This document shows positions 27,221 through 35,163 of a stretch of 64,000 nucleotides of DNA, piece by piece. The notes under the pieces were generated by a model. The model made no database searches and was not told the DNA's origin. It was given only the letters and a program-made list of their open reading frames with translations. Every line of letters starts with the position of its first letter. Position 1 is the first letter of the stretch. Both the position numbers and the translations under genes were made by a program. Source of the DNA: Klebsiella pneumoniae (GTDB taxonomy: Bacteria > Verrucomicrobiota > Verrucomicrobiia > Limisphaerales > SXTU01); the NCBI GenBank assembly GCA_943330855.2, contig CALQJI020000001.1, positions 62,001-126,000 of the forward strand, given 5' to 3'.

Positions 27221-29122
27221 TTAAAAACGGAAGACGTCCTTCAACTGGAGCGTGACGTTGAAATTGAACGTGTGGTTGGTCAGCTCCACTTCGACAATTT
27301 GGTTGGTCAGAGTGGTGCCAGCAGGGAGAAAAAGGTTTGTCGCCGATTGGAAGTTGGTCTGCAATGCCTCGACAAATTCGCGGTTCGCAGACGGCGAATA
27401 GCGTTTAAGGTTGAGTGCCTTGCAGGTGACGGTGAGAAATCCGATCTCCTTCAATGCTCCACCAGCCGCCCGCTGTCCACCGGCCCCGCCCGCCCCGAGC
27501 GCATTTGGATCCATAGCCCCCATACCAACTGCGGGGGCGGCGCCACCAAACGGATCCTCCATCCCCATCGGGGATGGGCGCCTAACCGGTGCGCCACCGC
27601 CTCCGGCTGCCGCTTCCATCCGCTCGATCCACACGGCCGCAACCACCTCATTGGAAACCCCGACCCCTGCGGCCCCGTCCCCCTCGCCCGACGATAGCTT
27701 AATACCGTGATTCGTGGACGCCGCTGCGAGGATGCTCTGAATACCTGTCAACAGAGAGGCCCACTGCGGCCGTGCGCCGACTAGCTCGATGTATTGCTGC
27801 GAAAGGCCCTTCGCGGCGGTGAGTTCCTGATTGGCCTGCTGAAGGAGCTGACTGTTTTTCTCCAAAGGCTCAATTTTCTTTTGGATCTCCGCGAGCGCGG
27901 CTTGCTTGCGGTCCACCATCCAACCGTAAAACCCGCCGAAGGCGAGCAGGGTGACCAGCACGCAGAGCACCGAGGCGACGAAGTAAATCCGCTTGGCATT
28001 GAAGCTCTGCTGCTTCAGATGGCTGGCCGGCAACAAATTCAACTCCACCGGGCACTGGGCCAGATTACGGATGCCCAATCCGACGACTTCGCCAAACTGA
28101 TGCGCTACCTTAGCCATCTCTTCGAGATTGATCGCTGGGTCAATCTGGATGTTGCGAAACGGGTTGAAGTAATCCACCGGCACGTTGAGCTTCTCTGCGA
28201 AGAACTGCGCGGTGTAGGGCAGCAATGACGCGCCGCCAGCCATATACAGCTTCGTCGGGGCGGATCCGCCCTGCTGGCCGCGGTAGAACTGGATCGTCTG
28301 GTTCATCTGGATGTGCAGGCGGGTCATCACCTGCCGCGCGATCTTCGAGATGAGCGCCTGATGGGGATTGCTCGGCTCCTCGTAGGCGCCGCCCAGGCTG
28401 ACGAAGCCCTCCTCGATCTTCATCTTCTCGGCCTCTTCCCACTTCATTTTCACCTCCGTGGCGAAGTCCGTGGTGATCGAGTTTGCACCAATGTTAATCG
28501 AGCGTGAATAGACCCGGCCTTGCTCGAAGAAGAGCAGGTTGCTGCTGCGCGCCCCGATGTCCAAGAGCATCACGCAGCCCTCGGCGTCGCCGTAATTGAA
28601 GCGGTATGCGTTGCATAGTGCGGCGGAGGAAACGTCCACCAAGTTCATGTCCAACCCCGCCTGCTCGCCGATGCGGAACAGGCTTTCGACCACCTCGTTC
28701 TTGATGGCCACCAGCAACACTTCGAGCTCGCCCGTGGGCGTGCTGCCTAGGATTTGGTAGTCCCAGACAACTTCTTCCAGCGGGAAAGGAACGTTCTGCT
28801 GCGCCTCGTATTGGATGATCTGGCTGACCTTTCCGGGGTCGGTGGCGGGCAGTTTGACGAACTTGGAAAAGACCTGGAAACCTGGGGCGCAAACGTTGAT
28901 GACATGCGCTTGAAACGCGCCCTGCACGCCGTCCGCGAGGATTTCCTTCAACGCCCCCAAAACCACGGTCTCGCGCTCCTCCTCAGCGAAACCTAACTGC
29001 CCCATGGACCGGAGCGCGTAGTTCTTGAGCCGCAAGGATCCGGTCTCGTTCGGCTCGAACTCCGCGACCTTGACGGTCGTGGCTCCGAAGTCGATGCAGA
29101 GGAATGATTTTGACTTTAACAT
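27221..29122 (-). CDS. pilM: PilM-PilN fusion, pilus assembly ATPase-like (Amuc_1101-like)
   Basis: 633 residues. Residues 1-375 are PilM (actin/FtsA-like): FLCIDFGATTVKVAEF phosphate-1 loop, FVKLPATDPGKVSQIIQYEA, MLLDIGARSSNLLFF phosphate-2 loop, and KLYMAGGASLLPY adenosine motif. A membrane helix follows (about 382-408, FVASVLCVLVTLLAFGGFYGW), then a PilN-like coiled coil and periplasmic domain (LAEIQKKIEPLEKNSQLL...). An M/G/A-rich insert (about 520-570, GMGAMDPNALGAGGAGG) interrupts it. PilM normally binds the N-terminus of PilN; here the two are one chain, so the interaction is built in. First gene of the operon; 160 bases upstream separate it from the epimerase gene. Confidence 0.93.
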   Translation of the reverse strand: MLKSKSFLCIDFGATTVKVAEFEPNETGSLRLKNYALRSMGQLGFAEEERETVVLGALKEILADGVQGAFQAHVINVCAPGFQVFSKFVKLPATDPGKVSQIIQYEAQQNVPFPLEEVVWDYQILGSTPTGELEVLLVAIKNEVVESLFRIGEQAGLDMNLVDVSSAALCNAYRFNYGDAEGCVMLLDIGARSSNLLFFEQGRVYSRSINIGANSITTDFATEVKMKWEEAEKMKIEEGFVSLGGAYEEPSNPHQALISKIARQVMTRLHIQMNQTIQFYRGQQGGSAPTKLYMAGGASLLPYTAQFFAEKLNVPVDYFNPFRNIQIDPAINLEEMAKVAHQFGEVVGLGIRNLAQCPVELNLLPASHLKQQSFNAKRIYFVASVLCVLVTLLAFGGFYGWMVDRKQAALAEIQKKIEPLEKNSQLLQQANQELTAAKGLSQQYIELVGARPQWASLLTGIQSILAAASTNHGIKLSSGEGDGAAGVGVSNEVVAAVWIERMEAAAGGGGAPVRRPSPMGMEDPFGGAAPAVGMGAMDPNALGAGGAGGQRAAGGALKEIGFLTVTCKALNLKRYSPSANREFVEALQTNFQSATNLFLPAGTTLTNQIVEVELTNHTFNFNVTLQLKDVFRF

Positions 29123-29203
29123 TGCCGGTGCGCGTTTACGTCCGCTCCCGCCCTGAACCGAGCGTCAAATACTTTCGCTTGTGTGGCGTTCTGAATGGAG
29201 GGG

Positions 29204-29232
29204 TTGGTAACGGAATTCGCTGAATGGGTCAA
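29204..29232 (-). promoter_or_regulatory. possible sigma-70-type promoter of the pilus-like operon
   Basis: On the minus strand TTGACC (29232-29227), a 17-base spacer and TACCAA (29209-29204) lie about 80 bases before the pilM start. The -35 is close to consensus, the -10 is weak. It is the best candidate in the 160-base gap, but no experiment or conservation supports it. Confidence 0.25.
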
Positions 29233-29282
29233 ATGTAAAACAGGTTCCCCGCGCCGCCCTGCGGCAAATGCTGTAGTTGTGC

Positions 29283-30254
29283 TCAGATTTTCCCCCGAAA
29301 ATACTCGATCGTCCGGGCCAGCCCGTCCGCCAGTTCCACCTTCGGCTCCCACTTCAACAGCTTCCGCGCGCGCGTGATGTCGGGCTTGCGCTGCTTCGGG
29401 TCGTCCACCGGGAGCGGCTTGAAGATGATTTTGCTCTTCGATCCGGTGGCTTGGATGATCTCCTTCGCGAACTCTAGCATCGTCATCTCGCGCGGGTTGC
29501 CGATGTTCACCGGCAGCGGGTCGTTGCCCATCATCAGCCGGTAAATCCCCTCGATGAGGTCCGAGCAGTAGCAAAAACTCCGTGTCTGCTTCCCGTCGCC
29601 GAACACCGTGATCGGCTTGCCCCGCAACGCCTGGCTCACGAACGCCGGCACGACGCGCCCGTCCTTGAGGCGCATCCGAGGGCCGTAGGTATTGAAAATA
29701 CGCACGATCCGCGTCTCCAGCTGGTGTTGCCGGTGATACGCCATCGTGATCGCCTCGGCGAAGCGCTTCGACTCGTCGTAGCAGCCGCGCGGCCCGATCG
29801 TGTTCACGTTGCCCCAGTAATCCTCCGTCTGTGGATGCACCAGCGGGTCGCCGTAAATCTCACTCGTGCTCGTCAGGAGGAACCGCGCGCCCTTCTCCTT
29901 CGCCAAGCCCAGCGCCTTGTGCGTGCCCAGCGATCCCACCTTCAACGTCTGGATCGGCAGCAGCGCGTAATCCACCGGACTCGCCGGTGAGGCAAAGTGC
30001 CACACGTAATTCACCGGCCCATCGAGGAACAAAAACTCCGTCACATCCTGCTGGATGAAACGAAAATTCTGGTTCCCCGCCAGATGCTCGATGTTCGCGA
30101 CCGCTCCGGTAACAAGGTTGTCAATCCCCACGACCCGGTGGCCCTTGGCCAGCAGCACGTCCGTTAGATGCGACCCGAGAAAGCCCGCCGCGCCGGTGAT
30201 GACGGACGTGGGCGGTGAGGTGGAAGCGCGCTTGGTTTTTGGTTTCGTGGCCAT
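29283..30254 (-). CDS. UDP-glucuronate decarboxylase-like SDR (UXS type)
   Basis: 323-residue extended short-chain dehydrogenase. NAD-binding GAAGFLGSH at 21-29; catalytic [12 protein letters not shown] (S/T near 128-131) and YDESK with Y159 and K163; [10 protein letters not shown] and [16 protein letters not shown] are typical of UDP-xylose synthases, which convert UDP-glucuronate to UDP-xylose, and of related dTDP-glucose dehydratases. Substrate is inferred from overall pattern ([18 protein letters not shown]) and is likely but not certain. The ATG at 30254 is chosen since the conserved part starts soon after; upstream in-frame sequence is inside the next gene. It follows the upstream stop by only 2 bases, so it is in an operon with a membrane protein and ParA. 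Confidence 0.9.
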   Translation of the reverse strand: MATKPKTKRASTSPPTSVITGAAGFLGSHLTDVLLAKGHRVVGIDNLVTGAVANIEHLAGNQNFRFIQQDVTEFLFLDGPVNYVWHFASPASPVDYALLPIQTLKVGSLGTHKALGLAKEKGARFLLTSTSEIYGDPLVHPQTEDYWGNVNTIGPRGCYDESKRFAEAITMAYHRQHQLETRIVRIFNTYGPRMRLKDGRVVPAFVSQALRGKPITVFGDGKQTRSFCYCSDLIEGIYRLMMGNDPLPVNIGNPREMTMLEFAKEIIQATGSKSKIIFKPLPVDDPKQRKPDITRARKLLKWEPKVELADGLARTIEYFRGKI

Positions 30255-30256
30255 AG

Positions 30257-30976
30257 CTAGAGTTTCGGCGGCGTCGCCGAGCCGGTGGGCGGGGACTTCC
30301 GCGTGAGACGCACCACCAGGCATCCCGCCGCGAGCGCGGCTTCGATAGCCACCACCCACAGGATGCCCGAGATGATTTCCCCGCGGCGGAAACGGCGTTC
30401 CCACGCGGCCAACTCCGCGAACAACTGCGGCCAGAGTGAAGTGACCACGGCGTTCAAGGCAAGTTTCCCCTCCTTCGCATGGGCATCCAGCAACGCCTTC
30501 GCCGCCGGCAACAACTTCGTCCGCGCCGCCTCGATCTGCGGACGCAACTGCTCCGCGCCCGGAAACTCCAGCGGCGGCAACGGCACCGACTCCGCCTGCT
30601 CCACCCACTCGCGCAACTGCTTCACGTCAAGCTGTGCGAAATTCGTCATCCCCGCGCCACGCAACGCCTGCTGCAACCCCTCCTCCGCCATCTTCGGCCC
30701 TAAATCCCGCGCCACCGGCACCACCGCCCGGGCCACGCCGATCTTCAAACCCGTCCACCCGCCCACCGCCGCGCATAACCCCACGCCCAGCACCGCCAGC
30801 CACCACGAAAATTCCAGCGCCACCCCCGGCTTCGTCCGCCACGCGCCCGCCGCGTGCAACGCCACATGCAGCGCCCCCGCCAACAACAGCGCGAGGACTC
30901 CCCCCAGCAACATCGATCCCACCGCAGCGGCAACAAGTTGGCCCGCCGAAAATTGCGGGCCGAGGTCGAGATTCAT
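30257..30976 (-). CDS. membrane protein of unknown function
   Basis: 239 residues. Hydrophobic segments at about 13-38 ([21 protein letters not shown]), 60-80 ([20 protein letters not shown]) and 205-225 ([19 protein letters not shown]), with a charged, helix-rich middle ([21 protein letters not shown]). No family recognised. The ATG at 30976 (MNLDLGPQ) is used; an ATG 18 bases upstream is possible. It lies 33 bases after the parA stop and 2 bases before the epimerase gene. Confidence 0.75.
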   Translation of the reverse strand: MNLDLGPQFSAGQLVAAAVGSMLLGGVLALLLAGALHVALHAAGAWRTKPGVALEFSWWLAVLGVGLCAAVGGWTGLKIGVARAVVPVARDLGPKMAEEGLQQALRGAGMTNFAQLDVKQLREWVEQAESVPLPPLEFPGAEQLRPQIEAARTKLLPAAKALLDAHAKEGKLALNAVVTSLWPQLFAELAAWERRFRRGEIISGILWVVAIEAALAAGCLVVRLTRKSPPTGSATPPKL

Positions 30977-31008
30977 CGCCCGCGAGTAGGCCACCCTCCC
31001 CGCCCGCC

Positions 31009-31029
31009 TTCAACTTTCAACTTTCAACT
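31009..31029. repeat. heptameric tandem repeat (TTCAACT)x3 at the parA stop
   Basis: Three perfect copies of TTCAACT. The stop codon of parA lies in the repeat, and the repeat encodes most of the final residues of ParA (ELKVES, coding strand GAGTTGAAAGTTGAAAGTTGA). It belongs to the same heptamer family as 3801-3832 and 45063-45141. Confidence 0.85.
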
Positions 31030-31798
31030 CCAACCGCTCCAAAACCTCCTGCGCCAGCACCTCATACGCGGCCGCCCCCGCGCTGTATTTATCGTAATGG
31101 ATGATCGGCTGCCCGTGGCTCGGCGCCTCCGCCAGCCGCGTCGTGCGCGGGATGACCGTATCAAAAACCTTCTCGCCGAAATGCTCCCGCACCTCACTCA
31201 ACACCTGCTGCGAGAGCCGCGTGCGCCCGTCGAACATCGTCATCACCACGCCCAGCAGCTCCAGCCGCGAGTTCACCCCCGAGTCCCGCACCTGCCCCAG
31301 CACGCGGTGAATCATCGAGATGCCCTCCAGCGCGTAATACTCACACTGCAACGGCACCAGCAACGCATCCGCCGCCGCAAACGCATTCAGCGTGAGCACC
31401 CCCAGCGACGGCGCGCAATCAATGATGATGAGGTCGAACCGCTTCGACTCGCGAATCGGCTTCAACGCCAGCGTGAACCGCTGCAAATGATTCTCCAACC
31501 GCGCCAGTTCGATCTCCGCGCCGCACAAATCCACCTCGCTGGGCACAATCTCCAACCGCTCGAACGCCGTCGGCTTGATACGCCCCATCAAAGCCTCCTC
31601 CCCCAGCAACGCGCGATACGCGCTCGCCCCCTCGATCTTCTCGATGCCCACCCCGCTCGTCGCGTTGGCCTGCGGGTCGATATCCACGAGCAGCACCCGC
31701 TTACCCAGCGCGGCGAGACAGGCGGCGAGGTTCACGGCAGTAGTGGTCTTGCCCACCCCACCCTTCTGGTTCGCGACGGCGATGACTTTGGTCGGCAC
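31010..31798 (-). CDS. soj: ParA/Soj family ATPase
   Basis: 262-residue ParA-type P-loop ATPase. Deviant Walker A KGGVGKTTTAVNLA near residue 12, Walker A' LVDIDPQANAT, Walker B LIIIDCAPSLGVLTLNA, and the VVMTMFDGRTRLSQQV segment of Soj. It would bind DNA non-specifically with ATP and take part in chromosome origin segregation or positioning of another cargo. No parB or parS (TGTTNCACGTGAAACA-like) is visible next to it, so it is orphan within this window. Start GTG 31798 is chosen because it precedes VIAVANQKGG directly. The last residues are encoded by heptamer repeats. Confidence 0.92.
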   Translation of the reverse strand: MPTKVIAVANQKGGVGKTTTAVNLAACLAALGKRVLLVDIDPQANATSGVGIEKIEGASAYRALLGEEALMGRIKPTAFERLEIVPSEVDLCGAEIELARLENHLQRFTLALKPIRESKRFDLIIIDCAPSLGVLTLNAFAAADALLVPLQCEYYALEGISMIHRVLGQVRDSGVNSRLELLGVVMTMFDGRTRLSQQVLSEVREHFGEKVFDTVIPRTTRLAEAPSHGQPIIHYDKYSAGAAAYEVLAQEVLERLELKVES

Positions 31799-32079
31799 CC
31801 CACGAGTTAAAGAGACGCACGCCGAGCGCGCAAGGCCGCAAGTGCCCGGTAGGGACAATCTGTGGTCGTCATCGACAATCCATTCAACCTCTGGGGAGCA
31901 CAAGCAAACCATCAGTGGGCCGAAGAATGGTAGCACGAGGCCGCGCGCAGCGTCGGCCCTCCCGATTCAATAATCAGGCCGAGGAATTGACAGGAACCTT
32001 GCTGGACAGGCCGAAACCCACCCTCTAGCCTACTTGCACATGCACCTGATAAACGACATAACTGTCGCTCAATAACAAT
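31799..32079. other. gene-free interval before the integron cassette
   Basis: About 280 bases between the divergent start of parA and the core site of the cassette. No credible ORF or RNA was found. A TTGACA at 31987-31992 resembles a -35 box, but no -10 box follows at the right distance. A GCCTAC near 32027 resembles half of an attC left core, but no matching inner box was found, so this end is treated as an insertion point and not as an attC. Confidence 0.5.
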
Positions 32080-32080
32080 G

Positions 32081-32599
32081 TTAGGCATCTCTACACGGAT
32101 GGACACGACAACGCTTTGGCCATTCTTCTTCGAGGTGAATCTCAGCCAGCGGACGATGTTCGTGACGGTCGACGAGAGTGGAATGATGCACTGGGTTGAC
32201 CATGCCGGTCGATTCGGTCATGTCGGTGGCTTCGGTGGTTTTACATCTACGGGTGACGGTGAGGTGCAGCACTTCAGAGGCGGTCACAGAATCAGTCCAA
32301 GCGAGGCTGAGCGTGAGATGCACGAGTTCACCGTTGATGTTCAGCTTGAGCCGGCGGAGTTCGAGCCTGTTCAGAGTCTGATTGCCCGCATCGGCAAGCC
32401 GTGGTTTGCCGGTTGGGATGCACCTCACAGCGAACAACTCCACGCCTTGCTGGCGGCCATCTACTGGAGACACGTCAATCAATATGTCCACCATCCATTT
32501 GACGAACGAGACGCCTAACCATGCGCTGCAGCGGACCCGGCCATCGCGTCGCGGTTGCAATCGCACGCCCTCGTGGGCCGGGTCGCTGAGCTTGGGTCG
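32081..32599 (+). mobile_element. solitary integron gene cassette
   Basis: Bounded by two core sites GTTAGGC (32080-32086 and 32599-32605), cut after the first G as integron integrases do; about 519 bases. It contains one ORF reading towards a terminal attC (32513-32605), the normal cassette arrangement, with the ORF's stop inside the left core. No intI integrase and no second complete attC are in the window, so this is a single cassette outside an integron or the edge of an array lost by rearrangement. The second attC-like copy lies 28 kb away at 4684-4776. Confidence 0.8.
32099..32518 (+). CDS. integron cassette protein of unknown function
   Basis: 139 residues (MDTTTLWPFFFEVNLSQRTM ...), no signal peptide or membrane helix. 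The N-terminal half is beta-like with glycine turns (HVGGFGGFTSTGDGEVQHF), the C-terminal half helical and rich in W/H (HALLAAIYWRHVNQYVHH). No family recognised, as for most cassette products. Its codons are visibly less G/C-ending than those of the neighbouring genes. The stop TAA is part of the attC left core GCCTAAC. An earlier ATG at 32078 overlaps the upstream core site and would add seven residues; the choice is uncertain. Confidence 0.75.
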   Translation: MDTTTLWPFFFEVNLSQRTMFVTVDESGMMHWVDHAGRFGHVGGFGGFTSTGDGEVQHFRGGHRISPSEAEREMHEFTVDVQLEPAEFEPVQSLIARIGKPWFAGWDAPHSEQLHALLAAIYWRHVNQYVHHPFDERDA

Positions 32600-32605
32600 T
32601 TAGGC
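32513..32605 (+). other. integron attC recombination site
   Basis: 93 bases with the complete attC layout. Outer cores GCCTAAC (32513-32519) and GTTAGGC (32599-32605) are perfectly complementary. Inner boxes GCTGCAGCGGACCCGG (32525-32540) and CCGGGTCGCTGAGC (32578-32591) pair except for two extra bases in the left box, which would be extrahelical bases that set strand polarity. A 37-base variable terminal structure (32541-32577) closes the fold. The gene before it ends in the left core. Confidence 0.85.
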
Positions 32606-32729
32606 CACACCTATCCGGCGAGGCCAGCGGCGACGTGGCCGGGGAGGAATGAGTCGCAAGCCGCTTGCCCCGCCGCGCCGTTGCCGGTAGCGTCCGCGCC
32701 GGCATAAACTCAACTCTTAACTACACTCC

Positions 32730-33632
32730 ATGAGCGTCCTCGTTGTCGGCACCACGGCCCTTGATTCCATCAAAACTCCCAGCGCGGAGAACCCGCGCCT
32801 GCTCGGCGGCTCCGCCAGCCACGCGGCCATCGCGGCGAGCTTCTTCGCGCCCACCAAGTTGCTGGGCGTGGTGGGCGGCGACTTCCCGGCGAAGTATCTC
32901 AAGCTCTACGCGAAGCACGGCCTCGAGCTCGCCGGCCTCGAACGCGTGAAGGACGGCCAGACCTTCCACTGGTCCGGCGAATACGAGGTGAACATGAACA
33001 ACCGCCGCACGCTCAACACCGTGCTGGGCGTCATCGAGAGCTGGTCGCCCAAGCTGTCGGCGGATTACGCGGCCACGCCCTACGTGTTGCTCGCGAACAT
33101 CGCGCCCCCGGTCCAGCACGCGGTCGTGGACCAGTTGACCAAGCCTAAGTTCATCGTTGCCGACACGATGGACTTGTGGATGAACATCATGCTCCCGGAC
33201 CTGTTGCGCCTGCTCAAGCGCGTGGATGCCTTCGTCCTCAACGAAGGCGAGGCGCACCAACTCACGCAGGAGGACAACGTCTTCAGCGCGCTGAAGAAGA
33301 TCCACAAGCTGGGGCCCAAATACGTCATCATCAAAAAGGGTTCCCACGGCTCAATCCTCTCGGGCCCCAGCGGCTTCTTCATCGCCCCGGCGTATCCGCT
33401 CAAGAGGGTGTTGGACCCCACGGGCGCGGGGGATTCCTTCGTCGGTGGCATGATCGGCTACCTCGCCAGCGCGAAGGGCGACGTGGAGAAGAACCTGCGC
33501 CGGGCCATCATCCACGGCACGGTCACGGCGTCGTTCTGCTGCGAGGGCTTCGGGGTCGTCGCGACGACGAAGGCGACGCGGCCGGCGATTGATGCGCGCG
33601 TGAAGGAGCTGGAGCAGCTCGCGCGGTTCTGA
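32730..33632 (+). CDS. PfkB-family sugar/nucleoside kinase
   Basis: 300-residue ribokinase-like kinase transferring ATP phosphate to a sugar or nucleoside hydroxyl. Seen: GGSASHAAIAASFF near residue 26, LNEGEAHQLT, the second PfkB signature DPTGAGDSFVGGMIGYLA near 230 with D as catalytic base, and ATP-site KKGSHGSIL. Substrate is not predictable. It starts 125 bases after the attC core. The next gene begins 47 bases downstream, suggesting a PfkB-DUF1080-DUF1080 operon, perhaps in carbohydrate use. Confidence 0.93.
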   Translation: MSVLVVGTTALDSIKTPSAENPRLLGGSASHAAIAASFFAPTKLLGVVGGDFPAKYLKLYAKHGLELAGLERVKDGQTFHWSGEYEVNMNNRRTLNTVLGVIESWSPKLSADYAATPYVLLANIAPPVQHAVVDQLTKPKFIVADTMDLWMNIMLPDLLRLLKRVDAFVLNEGEAHQLTQEDNVFSALKKIHKLGPKYVIIKKGSHGSILSGPSGFFIAPAYPLKRVLDPTGAGDSFVGGMIGYLASAKGDVEKNLRRAIIHGTVTASFCCEGFGVVATTKATRPAIDARVKELEQLARF

Positions 33633-33679
33633 ACTTGTCACCTGAAACTCTTTCGCAACGTCCAACTCGCCACTTGAAC

Positions 33680-34372
33680 ATGAAACTGACCTCATTGCTC
33701 GTCCTCACCGCCACCCTGGCCTTCACCGCGTTCGCTGCCGACTCCGGCGGCTGGACCGTCCACTTCGACGGCAAGGCCGTGAATGGCTTGCGCGGCTACA
33801 ATCAAACCACGTTCCCCAAGGAGGCGTGGACGATCGAGGACGGCACCCTCAAGACCATCGCTCGCACGGCGGGCGGCAAGCCGACGGACCTCGCCACCGA
33901 GCAGGTCTTCACGGACTTCGAGTTCGAGTGCGAGTGGAAGGTTTCCCCCGGCGGCAACAGCGGCATCATCTACCGCGTGAAGGAAATCGCCGGCAAGCCC
34001 GCCTACGCCACCGGCCCCGAGATGCAGGTGCTGGACGACGAGAAGCACCCCGACGGCAAGGCGAACTTCCCCAAGCGCACCGCCGGCTCGCTCTACGACC
34101 TCATCGGCAAGGGCATGAAGGACAAGACCTACAAACCCGCCGGCGAGTGGAACAAGTCCCGCCTCGTCATCAAGGCCAACAACGTCGAGCACTGGCTCAA
34201 CGACACGCAGATCGCCAGCTACAAGTGGGGCAGCCCCGAGATCAAGGCGATGCTTGAGACCAGCAAGTTCAAGGGCTGGGTCGGCTTCATGGAGCAGACC
34301 GAAGGCCGCGTGGTCCTCCAGCACCACGGCGAGGAAGTTTGGTATCGGAACATTCGCTCGCGGAAACTCTGA
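33680..34372 (+). CDS. exported DUF1080 (3-keto-disaccharide hydrolase-type) protein
   Basis: 230 residues: signal peptide (MKLTSLLVLTATLAFTAFA) and one DUF1080 domain with WTVHFDGKAVNGLRGY, FEFECEWKVSPGGNSGIIYR, the loop MQVLDDEKHPDGKA typical of the family, GEWNKSRLVIKANNVEHWLN and WVGFMEQTEGRVVLQHHGEEVWYRNIR. Related proteins act on 3-keto-glycosides; no activity is shown here. The ATG at 33680 begins the signal peptide. Close paralogue of the next gene, arranged in tandem. Confidence 0.93.
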   Translation: MKLTSLLVLTATLAFTAFAADSGGWTVHFDGKAVNGLRGYNQTTFPKEAWTIEDGTLKTIARTAGGKPTDLATEQVFTDFEFECEWKVSPGGNSGIIYRVKEIAGKPAYATGPEMQVLDDEKHPDGKANFPKRTAGSLYDLIGKGMKDKTYKPAGEWNKSRLVIKANNVEHWLNDTQIASYKWGSPEIKAMLETSKFKGWVGFMEQTEGRVVLQHHGEEVWYRNIRSRKL

Positions 34373-34402
34373 GTCACCTTCGACAGCCCCACTCCCCAGT
34401 CT

Positions 34403-35098
34403 ATGAAAGCCTTATTCGCCCTCCTCGCCCTCGTCACGGCCGCCACCGCCGCCGACCTCAACACGCTCACCCCCGCCGAGCAGAAGGACGGTTGGAAGCT
34501 GCTCTTCGATGGCAAGTCGCTCGCCGGCTGGCGCACTTACAAGGAGGGCGGGAAGATCGGCGCAGGCTGGATCGTCGCGGACGGCTTGCTCAAGAAGCAG
34601 GCGAAGATCGGCGGCGGGGACATGATGACCGAGCAACCCATCAGCGGCGATTGGGAGCTGTCGTGGGAATGGCGCATCGCCAAGGACGGCAACAACGGCA
34701 TTAAGTATTTCATCACCGAAGGGCGCAAGGGCACGCTCGGCCACGAGTATCAGATGCTCGATGACGATGGTCATCCCGATGGCAAGATCGGCGCGCACCG
34801 CCAAACTGCTTCCTTCTACGACGTGCTCCCCCCCGCGAAGGACAAGCCCACCAAGCCCATCGGCGAGTGGAACGCCTCGCGCGTGGTCGTGCAGGGCAAC
34901 ACCGTCCAGCACTGGCTCAACGGCTCGAAGGTGCTGGAATACGTCCTGGGCAGCGACGCGGTGAAGGAAGCCGTGGCCAAGAGCAAGTTCAAGAAGATCG
35001 AGGACTTCGGCACCAAGGTAACCGGCCACATCCTCCTCACCGACCACAACGACGAGTGCTGGTTCCGCAACGTGAAGCTGCGCACGGTGAGCAAGTAA
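34403..35098 (+). CDS. exported DUF1080 (3-keto-disaccharide hydrolase-type) protein
   Basis: 231 residues: signal peptide (MKALFALLALVTAATAA) and a DUF1080 domain: WKLLFDGKSLAGWRTY, WELSWEWRIAKDGNNGIKY, YQMLDDDGHPDGKIGAHR, GEWNASRVVVQGNTVQHWLNG, and the C-terminal ILLTDHNDECWFRNVKLR. It starts 30 bases after its paralogue and carries the same central loop, so the pair probably arose by tandem duplication and may act on related 3-keto sugars. Confidence 0.93.
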   Translation: MKALFALLALVTAATAADLNTLTPAEQKDGWKLLFDGKSLAGWRTYKEGGKIGAGWIVADGLLKKQAKIGGGDMMTEQPISGDWELSWEWRIAKDGNNGIKYFITEGRKGTLGHEYQMLDDDGHPDGKIGAHRQTASFYDVLPPAKDKPTKPIGEWNASRVVVQGNTVQHWLNGSKVLEYVLGSDAVKEAVAKSKFKKIEDFGTKVTGHILLTDHNDECWFRNVKLRTVSK

Positions 35099-35163
35099 GG
35101 CGCGGGGGGCGGCGGGAAGCCCGCCTCGGACCGCGAGGCTCCGCCGCTCGTTGGGACTTCGTA

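Noticed and set aside
31987..31992. TTGACA as a -35 box driving the cassette
   Set aside because: No credible -10 hexamer lies 16-18 bases downstream; the match alone is not enough.
32027..32086. A second complete attC upstream of the cassette
   Set aside because: Only the right core GTTAGGC is convincing. The GCCTAC upstream is imperfect and the inner boxes do not pair, so I treat it as the insertion point.
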